64,000 bases of DNA from Nonomuraea pusilla (GTDB lineage Bacteria > Actinomycetota > Actinomycetes > Streptosporangiales > Streptosporangiaceae). The notes below the pieces were generated by a model. The model saw nothing but the letters and a program-made list of their open reading frames with translations, was not told the origin of the DNA and did not search any database. Both the position numbers and the translations under genes were made by a program. The DNA is taken from NCBI RefSeq assembly GCF_900109355.1, contig NZ_FOBF01000007.1, positions 310,001-374,000 on the forward strand, read 5' to 3'. Of the stretch, positions 7,431-15,566 are shown piece after piece; the first letter of the stretch is position 1; every line of letters starts with the position of its first letter.

Positions 7431-8986
7431 TGGAGGGGCTGGTGTGCGTGCCGGTGCTGGCGCCGTTGCTGGCCGCCGGGCTGAAGCTGGCCATCGGCGG
7501 GCGGCTGCGCCACCTGCAGGCATTGATCAGCCTGGTCACGCTGGGCGTGTCGCTCGCCGTGTCGGTGGCGCTGCTCGTGGCCGCCGACCGGGGCGGCCCG
7601 CTGGTGACGGAACTGGGCGGCTGGCCCGCGCCGATCGGGATCTGCCTGGTGGCCGACCGGCTGTCCACGCTGGTGCTGGTGGCGTCGTCGGCGGTGACGT
7701 TCTGCGTGATGGTGTACTCGGTGGCCAGCGCGTACGCCGAGCAGGAGCACGACGCGCCCATGGCGATCTTCCATCCGGCGTTCCTCGTCATGATGGCGGG
7801 GGTGGCCGACGCGTTCCTGTCGGGCGACCTGTTCAACCTGTTCGTGGCGTTCGAGCTGCTGCTGAGCGGCTCGTACGTGCTGCTGACCTTCGGCGGCACC
7901 GAGTCGAGGATCCTCGCGGGGGCGACGTACACGCTGATGGCGCTGGCGTCGTCGATGCTGTTCCTCGTCGCGCTGGCCGTCGCGTACGCCGCCACGGGCA
8001 CGCTGTCGATGGCGCAGCTCGCCGAGCGGTTCCCCGCGCTGCCGCCGCAGGTGGCGCTGCTGGTGGAGCTGACCCTGCTGCTGGCGTTCGCGATCAAGGC
8101 GGCGATCTTCCCGGTGGCGATGTGGCTGCCCGACTCCTATCCCACGGCGCCCGCCCCGGCGACGGCGGTGTTCGCCGGGCTGCTCACCAAGGTGGGCGTG
8201 TACTCGATCATCCGGCTGGAGGCGCTGCTGTTCCCCGGAGGGCCGGTGGCGACGCTGCTCATGCTGGTGGGGCTGGCCACCCTGCTGATCGGGGTGCTCG
8301 GCGCGGTGGCGCAGACCGACATCAAGCGGATGCTGTCGTTCACGCTGGTCAGCCACATCGGCTACATGGTGTTCGGGGTGGCGCTGTCGACGGTGGCGGG
8401 CCTGGCGGGGGCGGTGTTCTACGTCGTCCACCACATGACGGTGCAGACCAGCCTGTTCCTCGTGACCGGGTTGATCGAGCGGCGCACCGGGACGACGTCG
8501 GTGAACCGGCTGGGCGGGCTGGCGACGGCCGCGCCGGTGGTGGCGGTGCTGTTCTTCGTGCCCGCCATGAACCTGGCGGGCATCCCGCCGCTGTCGGGGT
8601 TCCTGGGCAAGCTGCTGCTGGTGCAGGCGGGCCTTGCGGCGGGCGGGCCGCTCGCGCTCACGCTGGTCGCCGGCGGCCTGGTCACGAGCCTGCTGACGCT
8701 GTACGCGGTGGCCAAGGTGTGGGGCAAGGCGTTCTGGCGCGAGCCGCGTGAGGCGGTGACGCGCGGGGGCGCGGTCGTGGAGAGCGAGGAGGGCACCGGG
8801 CAGGAGGCGGTCGTGACGACGGCGGCGATGCCGGTCGCCCTGGTGGGCTCGACGGCGGCGCTGGTGGCGCTCGCCCTGGCCTACACGGTGCTGGCCGGGC
8901 CGATGTCGGCCTTCGCGGAGCGGACGGCCGGGGAACTGCTGGCCCGGCGGCCGTACCTCGCGGCGGTGCTGGGAGGGACGCCGTGA
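7430..8986 (+). CDS. mnhD: Mrp antiporter subunit D
   Basis: A 518-residue polytopic protein of the NuoM/N-like proton-translocating family. It has the conserved Glu142 (NLFVAFELLLSG) and Lys223 (AFAIKAAIFPVAMWLP) expected for the ion path, and the SFTLVSHIGYMVFG segment typical of MnhD. GTG 7430 has GAGGGGG at 7418-7424. It acts with subunits A, C, E, F and G in the cytoplasmic membrane to exchange monovalent cations for protons. Its stop overlaps the mnhE start as GTGA. A loop between helices near the C-terminus is acidic (VVESEEGTGQEA). Confidence 0.93.
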   Translation: MEGLVCVPVLAPLLAAGLKLAIGGRLRHLQALISLVTLGVSLAVSVALLVAADRGGPLVTELGGWPAPIGICLVADRLSTLVLVASSAVTFCVMVYSVASAYAEQEHDAPMAIFHPAFLVMMAGVADAFLSGDLFNLFVAFELLLSGSYVLLTFGGTESRILAGATYTLMALASSMLFLVALAVAYAATGTLSMAQLAERFPALPPQVALLVELTLLLAFAIKAAIFPVAMWLPDSYPTAPAPATAVFAGLLTKVGVYSIIRLEALLFPGGPVATLLMLVGLATLLIGVLGAVAQTDIKRMLSFTLVSHIGYMVFGVALSTVAGLAGAVFYVVHHMTVQTSLFLVTGLIERRTGTTSVNRLGGLATAAPVVAVLFFVPAMNLAGIPPLSGFLGKLLLVQAGLAAGGPLALTLVAGGLVTSLLTLYAVAKVWGKAFWREPREAVTRGGAVVESEEGTGQEAVVTTAAMPVALVGSTAALVALALAYTVLAGPMSAFAERTAGELLARRPYLAAVLGGTP

Positions 8987-9519
8987 ACGGGCCGCTCGCG
9001 CCTCGGGTGCTGGGCAGGCGGGTGCCGCTGCCGCTGGTCGCCTGGCTGGCGCTGGTGTGGGTGACGCTGTGGGGCGACGCGTCGGTGGGGAACGTCCTGG
9101 GCGGGCTGGCGGTCGGGCTGGTCACGGTGTGGCTGCTGCCGCTGCCCGCGCTGGACCCGGGCGTCAGGCTGCGCCCCGCGGCGCTGGCGGCGTTCCTGCT
9201 GTGGTTCGCCTGGGACCTGGTCGGCTCGACGGCCCGGGTGGTGTGGTGGGTGGCGCGTCCGGGTGACCCGCCGTCGGAGCTGGTGCGGGTGCCGTTGCGC
9301 ACGTCGTCGGAGTCGATGACGGTGCTCATCATGATCGCGCTGGCCACCGTGCCGGGCAGCGTCGTGGTGGAGGCGTACCTGGCGGAGCGGGAGCTGCTGC
9401 TGCACGTGCTCGGCCGCAGGCGCGACGCCGCGGCGGCGACGCTGGCCGAGGTGGCGGGGCTGGAGTCGCGGATCGTGGCCGCGTTCGGCACCAGGGCCGA
9501 CCGGCAGGAGCTGGGGTGA
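8983..9519 (+). CDS. mnhE: Mrp antiporter subunit E
   Basis: A 178-residue protein with two or three N-terminal membrane helices (PLPLVAWLALVWVTLWGDAS, AALAAFLLWFAWDLVGSTAR) and a soluble C-terminal part. The segment SSESMTVLIMIALATVPGSV is the MnhE signature. It is an accessory membrane subunit of the Mrp complex needed for assembly or activity in characterised systems. It is embedded in the operon with four-base overlaps on both sides. Confidence 0.9.
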   Translation: MNGPLAPRVLGRRVPLPLVAWLALVWVTLWGDASVGNVLGGLAVGLVTVWLLPLPALDPGVRLRPAALAAFLLWFAWDLVGSTARVVWWVARPGDPPSELVRVPLRTSSESMTVLIMIALATVPGSVVVEAYLAERELLLHVLGRRRDAAAATLAEVAGLESRIVAAFGTRADRQELG

Positions 9520-9530
9520 GAGGAGCCGCG

Positions 9531-9791
9531 GTGAAGGATGTCTACCTGGTGGTGCTCGCGCTGCTCGCCTGCGCCGCCGCGGCGGCGCTCTACCGGGTGG
9601 GGCGCGGGCCGTCGATGCTGGACCGGGCGGTGGCGCTCGACGTGCTGACGGCGCTCGCGATGTGCGGTGTCGGCGCGGCGGCGGTGGCGGCGGACGACTA
9701 CGCGGCGCTGCCGGTCCTGCTGGTGCTGTCGCTGCTGGGCTTCGCCGGATCGGTCTCGCTGGCGCGGTTCTTCTCCCGGAGATCGCGGTGA
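9531..9791 (+). CDS. mnhF: Mrp antiporter subunit F
   Basis: An 86-residue membrane protein with three helices and the family pattern RVGRGPSMLDRAVALDVLTA, in which the Asp in the second helix region is conserved. I prefer GTG 9531 because AGAGGAG ends five bases before it. A GTG at 9516 overlapping the mnhE stop would add five residues (MRGAA) and has no such site. The stop overlaps the mnhG GTG. Confidence 0.88.
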   Translation: MKDVYLVVLALLACAAAAALYRVGRGPSMLDRAVALDVLTALAMCGVGAAAVAADDYAALPVLLVLSLLGFAGSVSLARFFSRRSR

Positions 9792-10150
9792 GCGGGTGGG
9801 ACGTGGCGGCGGCGGTGTGCCTCGTGCTCGGGGCGCTGCTGGGCCTGTCGGCGGGGCTGGGCCTGGTGCGCTTCCCCACGACGCTCGACCGCATGCACGC
9901 AGGGACCAAGCCGCAGGTGCTCGGCGTGCTGCTGGTGCTGCTCGCGATGTGGCTGCACCGTCCCACCTGGGGGAACGCGGGACCGCTGCTGCTGGCCGGG
10001 ATCTCGCAGGTGATCGGCGTGTCGGTGGCGGGCCACGTCGTGGCGCGCGCGGCCTACCTGCGCGGCTCCCCAGAGGACGCCTCCTCCCCCGAGTCCCCCG
10101 GCTCCCCCGACTCACCGGGCTCCCCCGGCTCCTTCGACGGGGAGGGGTGA
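9788..10150 (+). CDS. mnhG: Mrp antiporter subunit G with Ser-Pro repeat tail
   Basis: A 120-residue protein, last subunit of the operon. Residues 1 to about 95 are a typical MnhG with three helices and the motif LVRFPTTLDRMHAGTKPQVLG. After the last helix it ends in a low-complexity tail (SPESPGSPDSPGSPGS) encoded by a 9-bp DNA repeat. The final 97 bp of the gene are also the 3' end of the antisense gene 10054-10623. The tail is probably cytoplasmic and dispensable, but that is inference. It starts as GTGA overlapping mnhF. Confidence 0.9.
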   Translation: MSGWDVAAAVCLVLGALLGLSAGLGLVRFPTTLDRMHAGTKPQVLGVLLVLLAMWLHRPTWGNAGPLLLAGISQVIGVSVAGHVVARAAYLRGSPEDASSPESPGSPDSPGSPGSFDGEG

Positions 10151-10623
10151 GCGCCGCGCCCGGACGGCGAGGGCTGGTCCGAGCGGTCCAGCGCGGGCTG
10201 GACGAACCACGTCCACGCCGACAGGACCGCCAGCGCGGCTGCGGTGACCGACGCCACCGTGGCGTGGAACAGGTAGTCGACCACCAGCATCGTCGCCGCC
10301 GTCATGGACACCGCGAGAGCCAGCGCCCCGGCGATGCCGTAGAAGTTGGAGCGGCGCACCAGCTTCTCCTTCAGCCCCTGCCTGAACAGCACCCGGTGCT
10401 GGGTGGTGGGCGCGATGTAGCAGATCGACGCGACGGCGGCGCTGACGAGCGCCACGTAGTACAGCCACCGGTCCGCCAGGTCGATGCGCCCGAACCCGGA
10501 CGAGAAGGGCACCGTCAGCAGGAACGCGAACAGCACCTGCACGCCGGTCACCGCGACGCGCGCTCCCTGGAGGAGTTCGACGAAGTTCCTGTCGGCCCGT
10601 TCCTGGTGCGACTCCTGCTTCAC
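10054..10623 (-). CDS. DUF6328-like membrane protein
   Basis: A 189-residue protein with a hydrophilic N-terminus (HQERADRNFVELLQGARVAV), four predicted membrane helices (VLFAFLLTVPFSS, YYVALVSAAVASICYIAPT, GIAGALALAVSMTAATMLVV, TAAALAVLSAWTWFVQPALD) and a disordered Gly/Glu/Ser/Pro tail. The layout and ELLQGARVAVTGVQVLFAFL segment match the uncharacterised DUF6328 family of actinobacteria. It converges on and overlaps mnhG by 97 bp. No biochemical role is known to me. It is divergent from the erythromycin-esterase-like gene. Confidence 0.8.
   Translation of the reverse strand: MKQESHQERADRNFVELLQGARVAVTGVQVLFAFLLTVPFSSGFGRIDLADRWLYYVALVSAAVASICYIAPTTQHRVLFRQGLKEKLVRRSNFYGIAGALALAVSMTAATMLVVDYLFHATVASVTAAALAVLSAWTWFVQPALDRSDQPSPSGRGAHPSPSKEPGEPGESGEPGDSGEEASSGEPRR
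10086..10130. repeat. 9-bp tandem repeat, five copies, coding on both strands
   Basis: The units are CCCCCGAGT, CCCCCGGCT, CCCCCGACT, CACCGGGCT and CCCCCGGCT in direct succession. On the plus strand they encode the Ser-Pro tail of mnhG; on the minus strand they encode the Glu-Pro-Gly tail of the neighbouring DUF6328-like protein. Confidence 0.9.
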
Positions 10624-10742
10624 GGTCCCTCCGCCTCAGCCCTGCCCCGGGGTGACGGTGGTCTCTTCCGCCGCCGGGGACGGCGAAACCTCCGTGCGGC
10701 CGGTACGGGCGGGGCCGTGTGTCGCGGGGGCGCGCCAGGGTA

Positions 10743-10834
10743 GCCGGACAGGCGGAGGACAGGTGGCCGGACAGGCGGGGACGGGACAGCCGGGCAGGCG
10801 CGGACGGGCCGGCCGGTCAGGCGGGCGGGACCCG
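10743..10834. repeat. 23-bp tandem repeat, four copies, in a divergent promoter region
   Basis: Units of exactly 23 bp begin GCCGGACAGGCGG, GCCGGACAGGCGG, GCCGGGCAGGCGC and GCCGGTCAGGCGG at 10743, 10766, 10789 and 10812. The last unit runs into the GGGAGGAGG ribosome binding site of the 10848 gene. The array fills much of the space between two divergent genes. Confidence 0.85.
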
Positions 10835-10847
10835 GGAGGAGGACGCC

Positions 10848-12146
10848 ATGGACCTGGACGAGGTGCGCCGGTCGGCGCTGCCGCTGAACGACCCGGGCGG
10901 GCTCGACCCGGTGCTGGACCTCGTGGCCGACGCCCGGTTCGTCCTGATCGGGGAGGCCAGTCACGGCACGCACGACTTCTACGCCTGGCGGGCCGCGCTC
11001 ACCCGGCGGCTGATCGAGGAGAAGGGGTTCGGCTTCGTCGGCGTGGAGGGCGACTGGCCCGACTGCGAGCGGGTCAACCGCGCGGTCACGGGCGACGGCG
11101 ACCCCTTCGACGCGCTGTACGCCTTCGAGCGCTGGCCGACGTTCATGTGGGCGAACGAGGAGGTCGTGGGCTTCTGCCGGTGGCTGCGCGGCTGGAACGA
11201 CGCCCTGGAGCCGGCGTCGAGGGTGGGCTTCCACGGCCTGGACGTCTACAGCCTGTGGGAGTCGCTGCGCGCGGTCCGCGTCTACGCCGCGGACCGCCTG
11301 CCCGGCCAGATGGAGGCGGTGACGCGGGCGATGCGCTGCTTCGAGTCGTACGGGCACGACCCGCAGCAGTACGGCCTGGCCACGCGGATGGTTCCGGAGT
11401 CGTGCGAGCAGGAGGTCGTGGACCTGCTGGCGGAGCTCGCCGGCGCGGCCCCGGCCGACGCGGCGGGGTTCGCGGCCCGGCAGAACGCGGCCGTGGTGGC
11501 GGGCGCCGAGCACTACTACCGCTCGATGGTGCGCGGCGGCCCGGAGTCGTGGAACGTCAGGGACGTCCACATGGCCGACACGCTGGTCAGGCTGGCGGAC
11601 TTCCACGGGGGCAAGGGGGTCGTGTGGGCGCACAACACGCACGTGGGCGACGCCCGCGCCACGGACATGGCCGCCGCGGGCATGACGAACCTGGGCCAGC
11701 TCGTCCGCGAACGGCACGGCGAGGAGGGGGTGGTGCTGGTCGGGTTCGGCACCCATCGGGGCACGGTGGTGGCGGGCGACCGGTGGGGCGCCAGGGCCCA
11801 CGTCATGCGGGTGCCCCCGGCGCGTACGGCGTCGCTGGAGGCGGTGCTGCACGAGGCGCTGCCGTTCCGCGCGGCGCTGTTCCTGCCGCCGCCCGGTGGC
11901 GGCGCAGGTGGCGGCGCGGGCGGCGCGCCGCACGACGGGCCCGCCTGGTACGACCAGCCGATGGGGCACCGCGCGATCGGGGTCGTCTACGATCCCGAGC
12001 GTGAGCGGTGGGGCAACTACGTGCCGACGGTGCTGAGCCGCCGCTACGACGCGTTCGTCTGGCTGGACGAGACCAGGGCGCTGCACCCGCTGCACGGCGA
12101 GCCGCGCGGCGACCAGGAGCCGGAGACGTACCCGAGCGCCATGTGA
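10848..12146 (+). CDS. Erythromycin esterase family protein (first of two)
   Basis: A 432-residue cytosolic hydrolase-like protein. It carries the Ere family signatures: GEASHGTHDFYAWR near residue 40 (the His is the proposed general base), GVEGDWPD, and VWAHNTHVGDARATDM near residue 260. EreA and EreB open the macrolactone ring of macrolides, but most actinobacterial members are untested and may act on other esters, so resistance should not be assumed. ATG 10848 is set by GGGAGGAGG five bases upstream; longer in-frame readings run through the repeat array and are unlikely. A Gly-rich insert (PPPGGGAGGGAGGAP) lies near residue 350. A diverged paralogue is at 55896. Confidence 0.85.
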   Translation: MDLDEVRRSALPLNDPGGLDPVLDLVADARFVLIGEASHGTHDFYAWRAALTRRLIEEKGFGFVGVEGDWPDCERVNRAVTGDGDPFDALYAFERWPTFMWANEEVVGFCRWLRGWNDALEPASRVGFHGLDVYSLWESLRAVRVYAADRLPGQMEAVTRAMRCFESYGHDPQQYGLATRMVPESCEQEVVDLLAELAGAAPADAAGFAARQNAAVVAGAEHYYRSMVRGGPESWNVRDVHMADTLVRLADFHGGKGVVWAHNTHVGDARATDMAAAGMTNLGQLVRERHGEEGVVLVGFGTHRGTVVAGDRWGARAHVMRVPPARTASLEAVLHEALPFRAALFLPPPGGGAGGGAGGAPHDGPAWYDQPMGHRAIGVVYDPERERWGNYVPTVLSRRYDAFVWLDETRALHPLHGEPRGDQEPETYPSAM

Positions 12147-12196
12147 CGGCGGGCCGCCCGGGTGATCTGTCGGTCGCGGGTGGTTGGATCTGTGCC

Positions 12197-14323
12197 GTGG
12201 AGGCGTCGGTCGAGCAGCTCGTGTACGTCCGCGAGGACGAGTACACCGTCGCGCGCATGAGCGCCGACGACGTGCCGTCGTTCGTCGCCGCCGGCCGGGC
12301 CCTGGCGGGGGTGCAGCCGGGCGAGACGCTGCGGCTGGCCGGCGAGTGGGGCCACCATCCGCGCCACGGCAGGCGCTTCGCGGTGGCGGGGTGCGAGCGG
12401 GTGGCGCCGGCCACGGTCAGGGCGATCCGCGTCTACCTCGGCTCCGGCCTGATCAGGGGCATCGGGCCGCGGCTGGCGCAGGCGATCGTCGAGCACTTCG
12501 GCGAGCGCACGCTGAAGGTCATCGACACCGATCCCGAGCGGCTGCGCGAGGTCGTCAACATCGGGCCGGCCCGGCAGGCGCAGATCGTCGAGGCGTGGCA
12601 GGAGCAGAAGGCCGTCGCCGAGCTGATGGCCACGCTGCAGGGGTTCGGCGTCAGCCCGCTGCTGGCGGCGAAGGTCTACCGGGCGTTCGGCGGCGAGTCG
12701 GGGCGGGTGCTGGCCGAGGACCCGTACCGGCTGATCGGGCAGGTGCCCGGGGTGGCCTTCCGCACGGCCGACCGCATCGCGCTGAGCTGCGGGGTGGCCG
12801 AGCGCAGCCCGCAGCGGGTCAAGGCGGCGCTGCTCGACCGGCTGGAGGCGGCCGGGGCCCGCGACGGCCACTGCTACGTGCCGCTGGCCCAGCTCGTCAG
12901 GGAGACGGCCGAGCTGATCGAGCAGGACACCGACCTGGTGCGGCCCATGGTCGACGCGCTGGCGGGCGAGCGCCGCGTCGTCGTCGAGTCGGCGCCGTAC
13001 GACGCCGACCTGCCCGTCGTCTACGCCAAGCAGGCGCACGCCCGCGAGAGCGGGCTCGCCGCCCAGGTCGCCCGGCTGCTCCGGGCGCGCTCCACGCTGC
13101 CGCTGCGGGCGCTCCCCGACGACCCCGGCCTGCACGACGACCAGCGGGCGGCCGTCAACATGGCGCTCACCAGCACCGTGTCCGTGCTCACCGGCGGGCC
13201 GGGCTGCGGCAAGAGCCACACGGTCAAGGCCCTGGCGGCGGCCGTACGCGCCTCGGGCGGCACGGTCACGCTCGCCGCGCCCACCGGCAAGGCGGCCAAG
13301 CGGCTGTCCGAGCTGACCGGGCTGCCCGCGATGACCGTCCACCGCATGCTCGCCCACCAGCCCGACCCCGAGACGCTGTTCGACGACGCCCCCGCCCACG
13401 CCGACCTCGTCGTGGTCGACGAGGCGTCCATGCTCGACCTCCACCTGGCCACCAGGCTCGCCGCGGCCGTCCCCTCGGGCAGCCACCTGCTGCTCGTGGG
13501 CGACGGCGACCAGCTCCCGAGCATCGGGCCCGGCGACGTGCTGGCCGACCTGCTGCGGGTCGAGGCGGTCCCGCGCGTCCAGCTCACCCGCGTGTTCAGG
13601 CAGGCGTCCGACAGCGGCATCGTCAGGGCCGCCCACGGCATCCGCGCGGGGCGGCTGCCCGACACGCCGGGCGGAAGCGGGTTCTGGTTCGAGGAGCTGG
13701 ACGATCCCACGCGGGTCGCCGAACGGGTGGCGCACCTCGCGATCGAGGCGATCCCTCGCAAGCAAGGCGTCGATCCCGGGCAGGTGCAGGTGCTGTGCCC
13801 GATGCGCAAGGGCGAGACGGGCGCCACGGCGCTCGGCAGGCTCATCCAGGAACGCCTCAACCCGGCCGCCGACGGCAAGGCCGAGCACTGGGCGGGCGCG
13901 TCCGTCTACCGGGTCGGCGACCGGGTCATGCCGATACGCAACAACTACGACAAGGGCGTCTTCAACGGCGAGATCGGCACGGTGACGGCGGTGGTGCCGC
14001 AGGAGCGCACCGTCGAGATCCGCACCGACGACGGCGAGAGCGTCAGCTACGCCTTCGACGAGCTCGACGACCTCACCCACGCCTACGCCATCAGCGTGCA
14101 CCGGTCGCAGGGCAGCGAGTACCCGTACGTGGTGGCGCCGGTCGTGGCGGAGTCCGGCGGGGTGATGCTGCGGCGCAAGCTGCTGTACACGCTGGTGACG
14201 CGGGCCAGGGCGTGGGTGGTGCTGGTCGGGTCGCGCGAGGCGCTGGAACTGGCGGTCCGCCGCGTCGGCCGCCCCCGCAACACGGGCCTGGCCCGCCGCC
14301 TGCAGGCCGCCCTCACCTCCTGA
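12197..14323 (+). CDS. recD2: RecD2-type ATP-dependent DNA helicase
   Basis: A 708-residue SF1B helicase. The N-terminal OB-like and helix-hairpin-helix region (IRGIGPRLAQAIVEHFGE, REVVNIGPARQAQI) identifies the RecD2 branch, which acts without RecBC. Walker A is GGPGCGKS at 333-340, Walker B is VVVDEAS with Asp408-Glu409, and LVGDGDQLPSIGPGDVLAD is motif III. The C-terminal UvrD-like segment holds AISVHRSQGSEYPYVV. RecD2 enzymes unwind 5'-to-3' and work in DNA repair or fork processing. GTG 12197 is chosen because translation becomes family-like there; no strong ribosome binding site is visible. The 3' end overlaps a convergent gene by 11 bp. Confidence 0.92.
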   Translation: MEASVEQLVYVREDEYTVARMSADDVPSFVAAGRALAGVQPGETLRLAGEWGHHPRHGRRFAVAGCERVAPATVRAIRVYLGSGLIRGIGPRLAQAIVEHFGERTLKVIDTDPERLREVVNIGPARQAQIVEAWQEQKAVAELMATLQGFGVSPLLAAKVYRAFGGESGRVLAEDPYRLIGQVPGVAFRTADRIALSCGVAERSPQRVKAALLDRLEAAGARDGHCYVPLAQLVRETAELIEQDTDLVRPMVDALAGERRVVVESAPYDADLPVVYAKQAHARESGLAAQVARLLRARSTLPLRALPDDPGLHDDQRAAVNMALTSTVSVLTGGPGCGKSHTVKALAAAVRASGGTVTLAAPTGKAAKRLSELTGLPAMTVHRMLAHQPDPETLFDDAPAHADLVVVDEASMLDLHLATRLAAAVPSGSHLLLVGDGDQLPSIGPGDVLADLLRVEAVPRVQLTRVFRQASDSGIVRAAHGIRAGRLPDTPGGSGFWFEELDDPTRVAERVAHLAIEAIPRKQGVDPGQVQVLCPMRKGETGATALGRLIQERLNPAADGKAEHWAGASVYRVGDRVMPIRNNYDKGVFNGEIGTVTAVVPQERTVEIRTDDGESVSYAFDELDDLTHAYAISVHRSQGSEYPYVVAPVVAESGGVMLRRKLLYTLVTRARAWVVLVGSREALELAVRRVGRPRNTGLARRLQAALTS

Positions 14324-15485
14324 CCGCCCCCGGCTGTCGGGGGGCGGTCGTGGCGAGGGCGGCGGTGGCCGCCAGGGAGGCGGCCGCCATCACGGCCATC
14401 GCCGCTCCGGGTGACAGGCGCTCGGCCACGGCGCCCGCGAGCGCGGCCCCCACCCCCTGCATGGCGAGCATGCCCGACGTGTGCAGCCCGAGCGCGTGCC
14501 CGCTCAGTTCCTCCGGGGTGAGCGCCATGAGGCGTTCCTGCATGAGCAGGCCCGCGCCGTACCCGGCGGAGGCGAGGGTCACCGCCGCGACGGCGAGCGC
14601 GGGCGCCGGGTCGGCCGCGAACACCAGGTACGGCGCCGCCAGCAGCACGTACAGGGGGGTGACGAGCCGCGCCCGCCAGGCGGGGGCGAGGAACCGCCCG
14701 GCCAGGACGTCCCCGGCGAGCATGCCCAGCGCGGCGCACGCGAACAGCGTCCCGGCCCGCCCTGGCGCGTACGGGACGAACAGCGACTCGCAGCCGACGA
14801 CGAGGCCGTTCGGCACCCACAGGGCGAGGTAGACGCGGCGGCGCGGCCCCGACCACAGCAGCGCGTTGGCCCGCCAGGTCCGCGCGGCCGACGGCCGCCC
14901 GCCGGCGCGGGCCGGACGCCGGGACAGCCCGAGCCTGGCGGCGACGGCGGCGGCCAGGTAGAGCGCGGCGCCGGCGAGCAGGGTGCCGCGCGGCGACAGC
15001 GCGGCGACGAGCGCGCCTCCGGCCGCGTAGCCGCAGATCTGCGTGATCCCCGTCGACATGTTGAGCACCGAGCGTCCGAGCAGGTAGCCGTCCCTGGTCA
15101 GGAGCTCGTTGAGCAGCCCGTAGCGGACGCCGCCGGCGACCGACGCGACGGGCCCGAGCGCGAGCACGACGGCGAGCGCGGCCTGCACCGGCAGGCCGGG
15201 CAGGGCGAGGACGGCGGTGCCGAGCGCGAACAGCAGCGCGGCCCCGGTCAGCGCGGCGCGCGGCGGCAGCCGGTCGGCGGCCGACAGCAGCGTCGCCGCG
15301 CCGGCCACCTGGGCGAGCGCGGGGCCGAACATGGCCAGCGCCGACAGCAGCGGCGACCCCGTGGCGTCGTAGACCAGCGTGGCCAGGGCGAGCCCGCCGA
15401 CCGTCTGCCCCGCCACCAGCCCGGCCGAGGTCAGGAACAGCGGCGTGAACTCGGGGGCGCGGAAGAGTTCCCCATAGGTGCGCAT
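14313..15485 (-). CDS. MFS transporter
   Basis: A 390-residue polytopic membrane protein with about 12 helices and a short first loop (VAGQTVGGLALATLVYDATG), a central Arg-rich cytoplasmic loop (LSRRPARAGGRPSAARTWRA) and an Ala/Leu-rich C-terminal half. It belongs to the major facilitator superfamily, in the branch often annotated as multidrug or secretion-effector permeases; the substrate cannot be read. It is transcribed divergently from an ArsR-type regulator with a palindrome between them, the usual layout for a repressor that controls an exporter. Confidence 0.85.
   Translation of the reverse strand: MRTYGELFRAPEFTPLFLTSAGLVAGQTVGGLALATLVYDATGSPLLSALAMFGPALAQVAGAATLLSAADRLPPRAALTGAALLFALGTAVLALPGLPVQAALAVVLALGPVASVAGGVRYGLLNELLTRDGYLLGRSVLNMSTGITQICGYAAGGALVAALSPRGTLLAGAALYLAAAVAARLGLSRRPARAGGRPSAARTWRANALLWSGPRRRVYLALWVPNGLVVGCESLFVPYAPGRAGTLFACAALGMLAGDVLAGRFLAPAWRARLVTPLYVLLAAPYLVFAADPAPALAVAAVTLASAGYGAGLLMQERLMALTPEELSGHALGLHTSGMLAMQGVGAALAGAVAERLSPGAAMAVMAAASLAATAALATTAPRQPGAVRR
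14322..14349. terminator. Hairpin terminator between convergent recD2 and MFS genes
   Basis: GACCGCCCCC and GGGGGCGGTC form a perfect 10-bp stem around an eight-base loop, right at the recD2 stop codon. No T-run follows, as is usual in actinomycetes. The sequence also encodes the last residues of the MFS protein on the other strand. Confidence 0.6.
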
Positions 15486-15525
15486 GGGCGAGAAGTGTCC
15501 GGGACGCCCCGGCGCGCACGTTACT

Positions 15526-15545
15526 GTTTCGCGTCAGCGCGAAAC
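15526..15545. promoter_or_regulatory. Palindromic operator candidate for the ArsR-type regulator
   Basis: GTTTCGCG-TCAG-CGCGAAAC is a perfect inverted repeat with 8-bp arms. It lies 41 bp from the MFS start and 22 bp from the regulator start, so one dimeric repressor could close both promoters. Size and symmetry fit ArsR/SmtB operators. Binding is inferred. Confidence 0.65.
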
Positions 15546-15566
15546 GTCGGAGCGGGCGGGAGGGCC

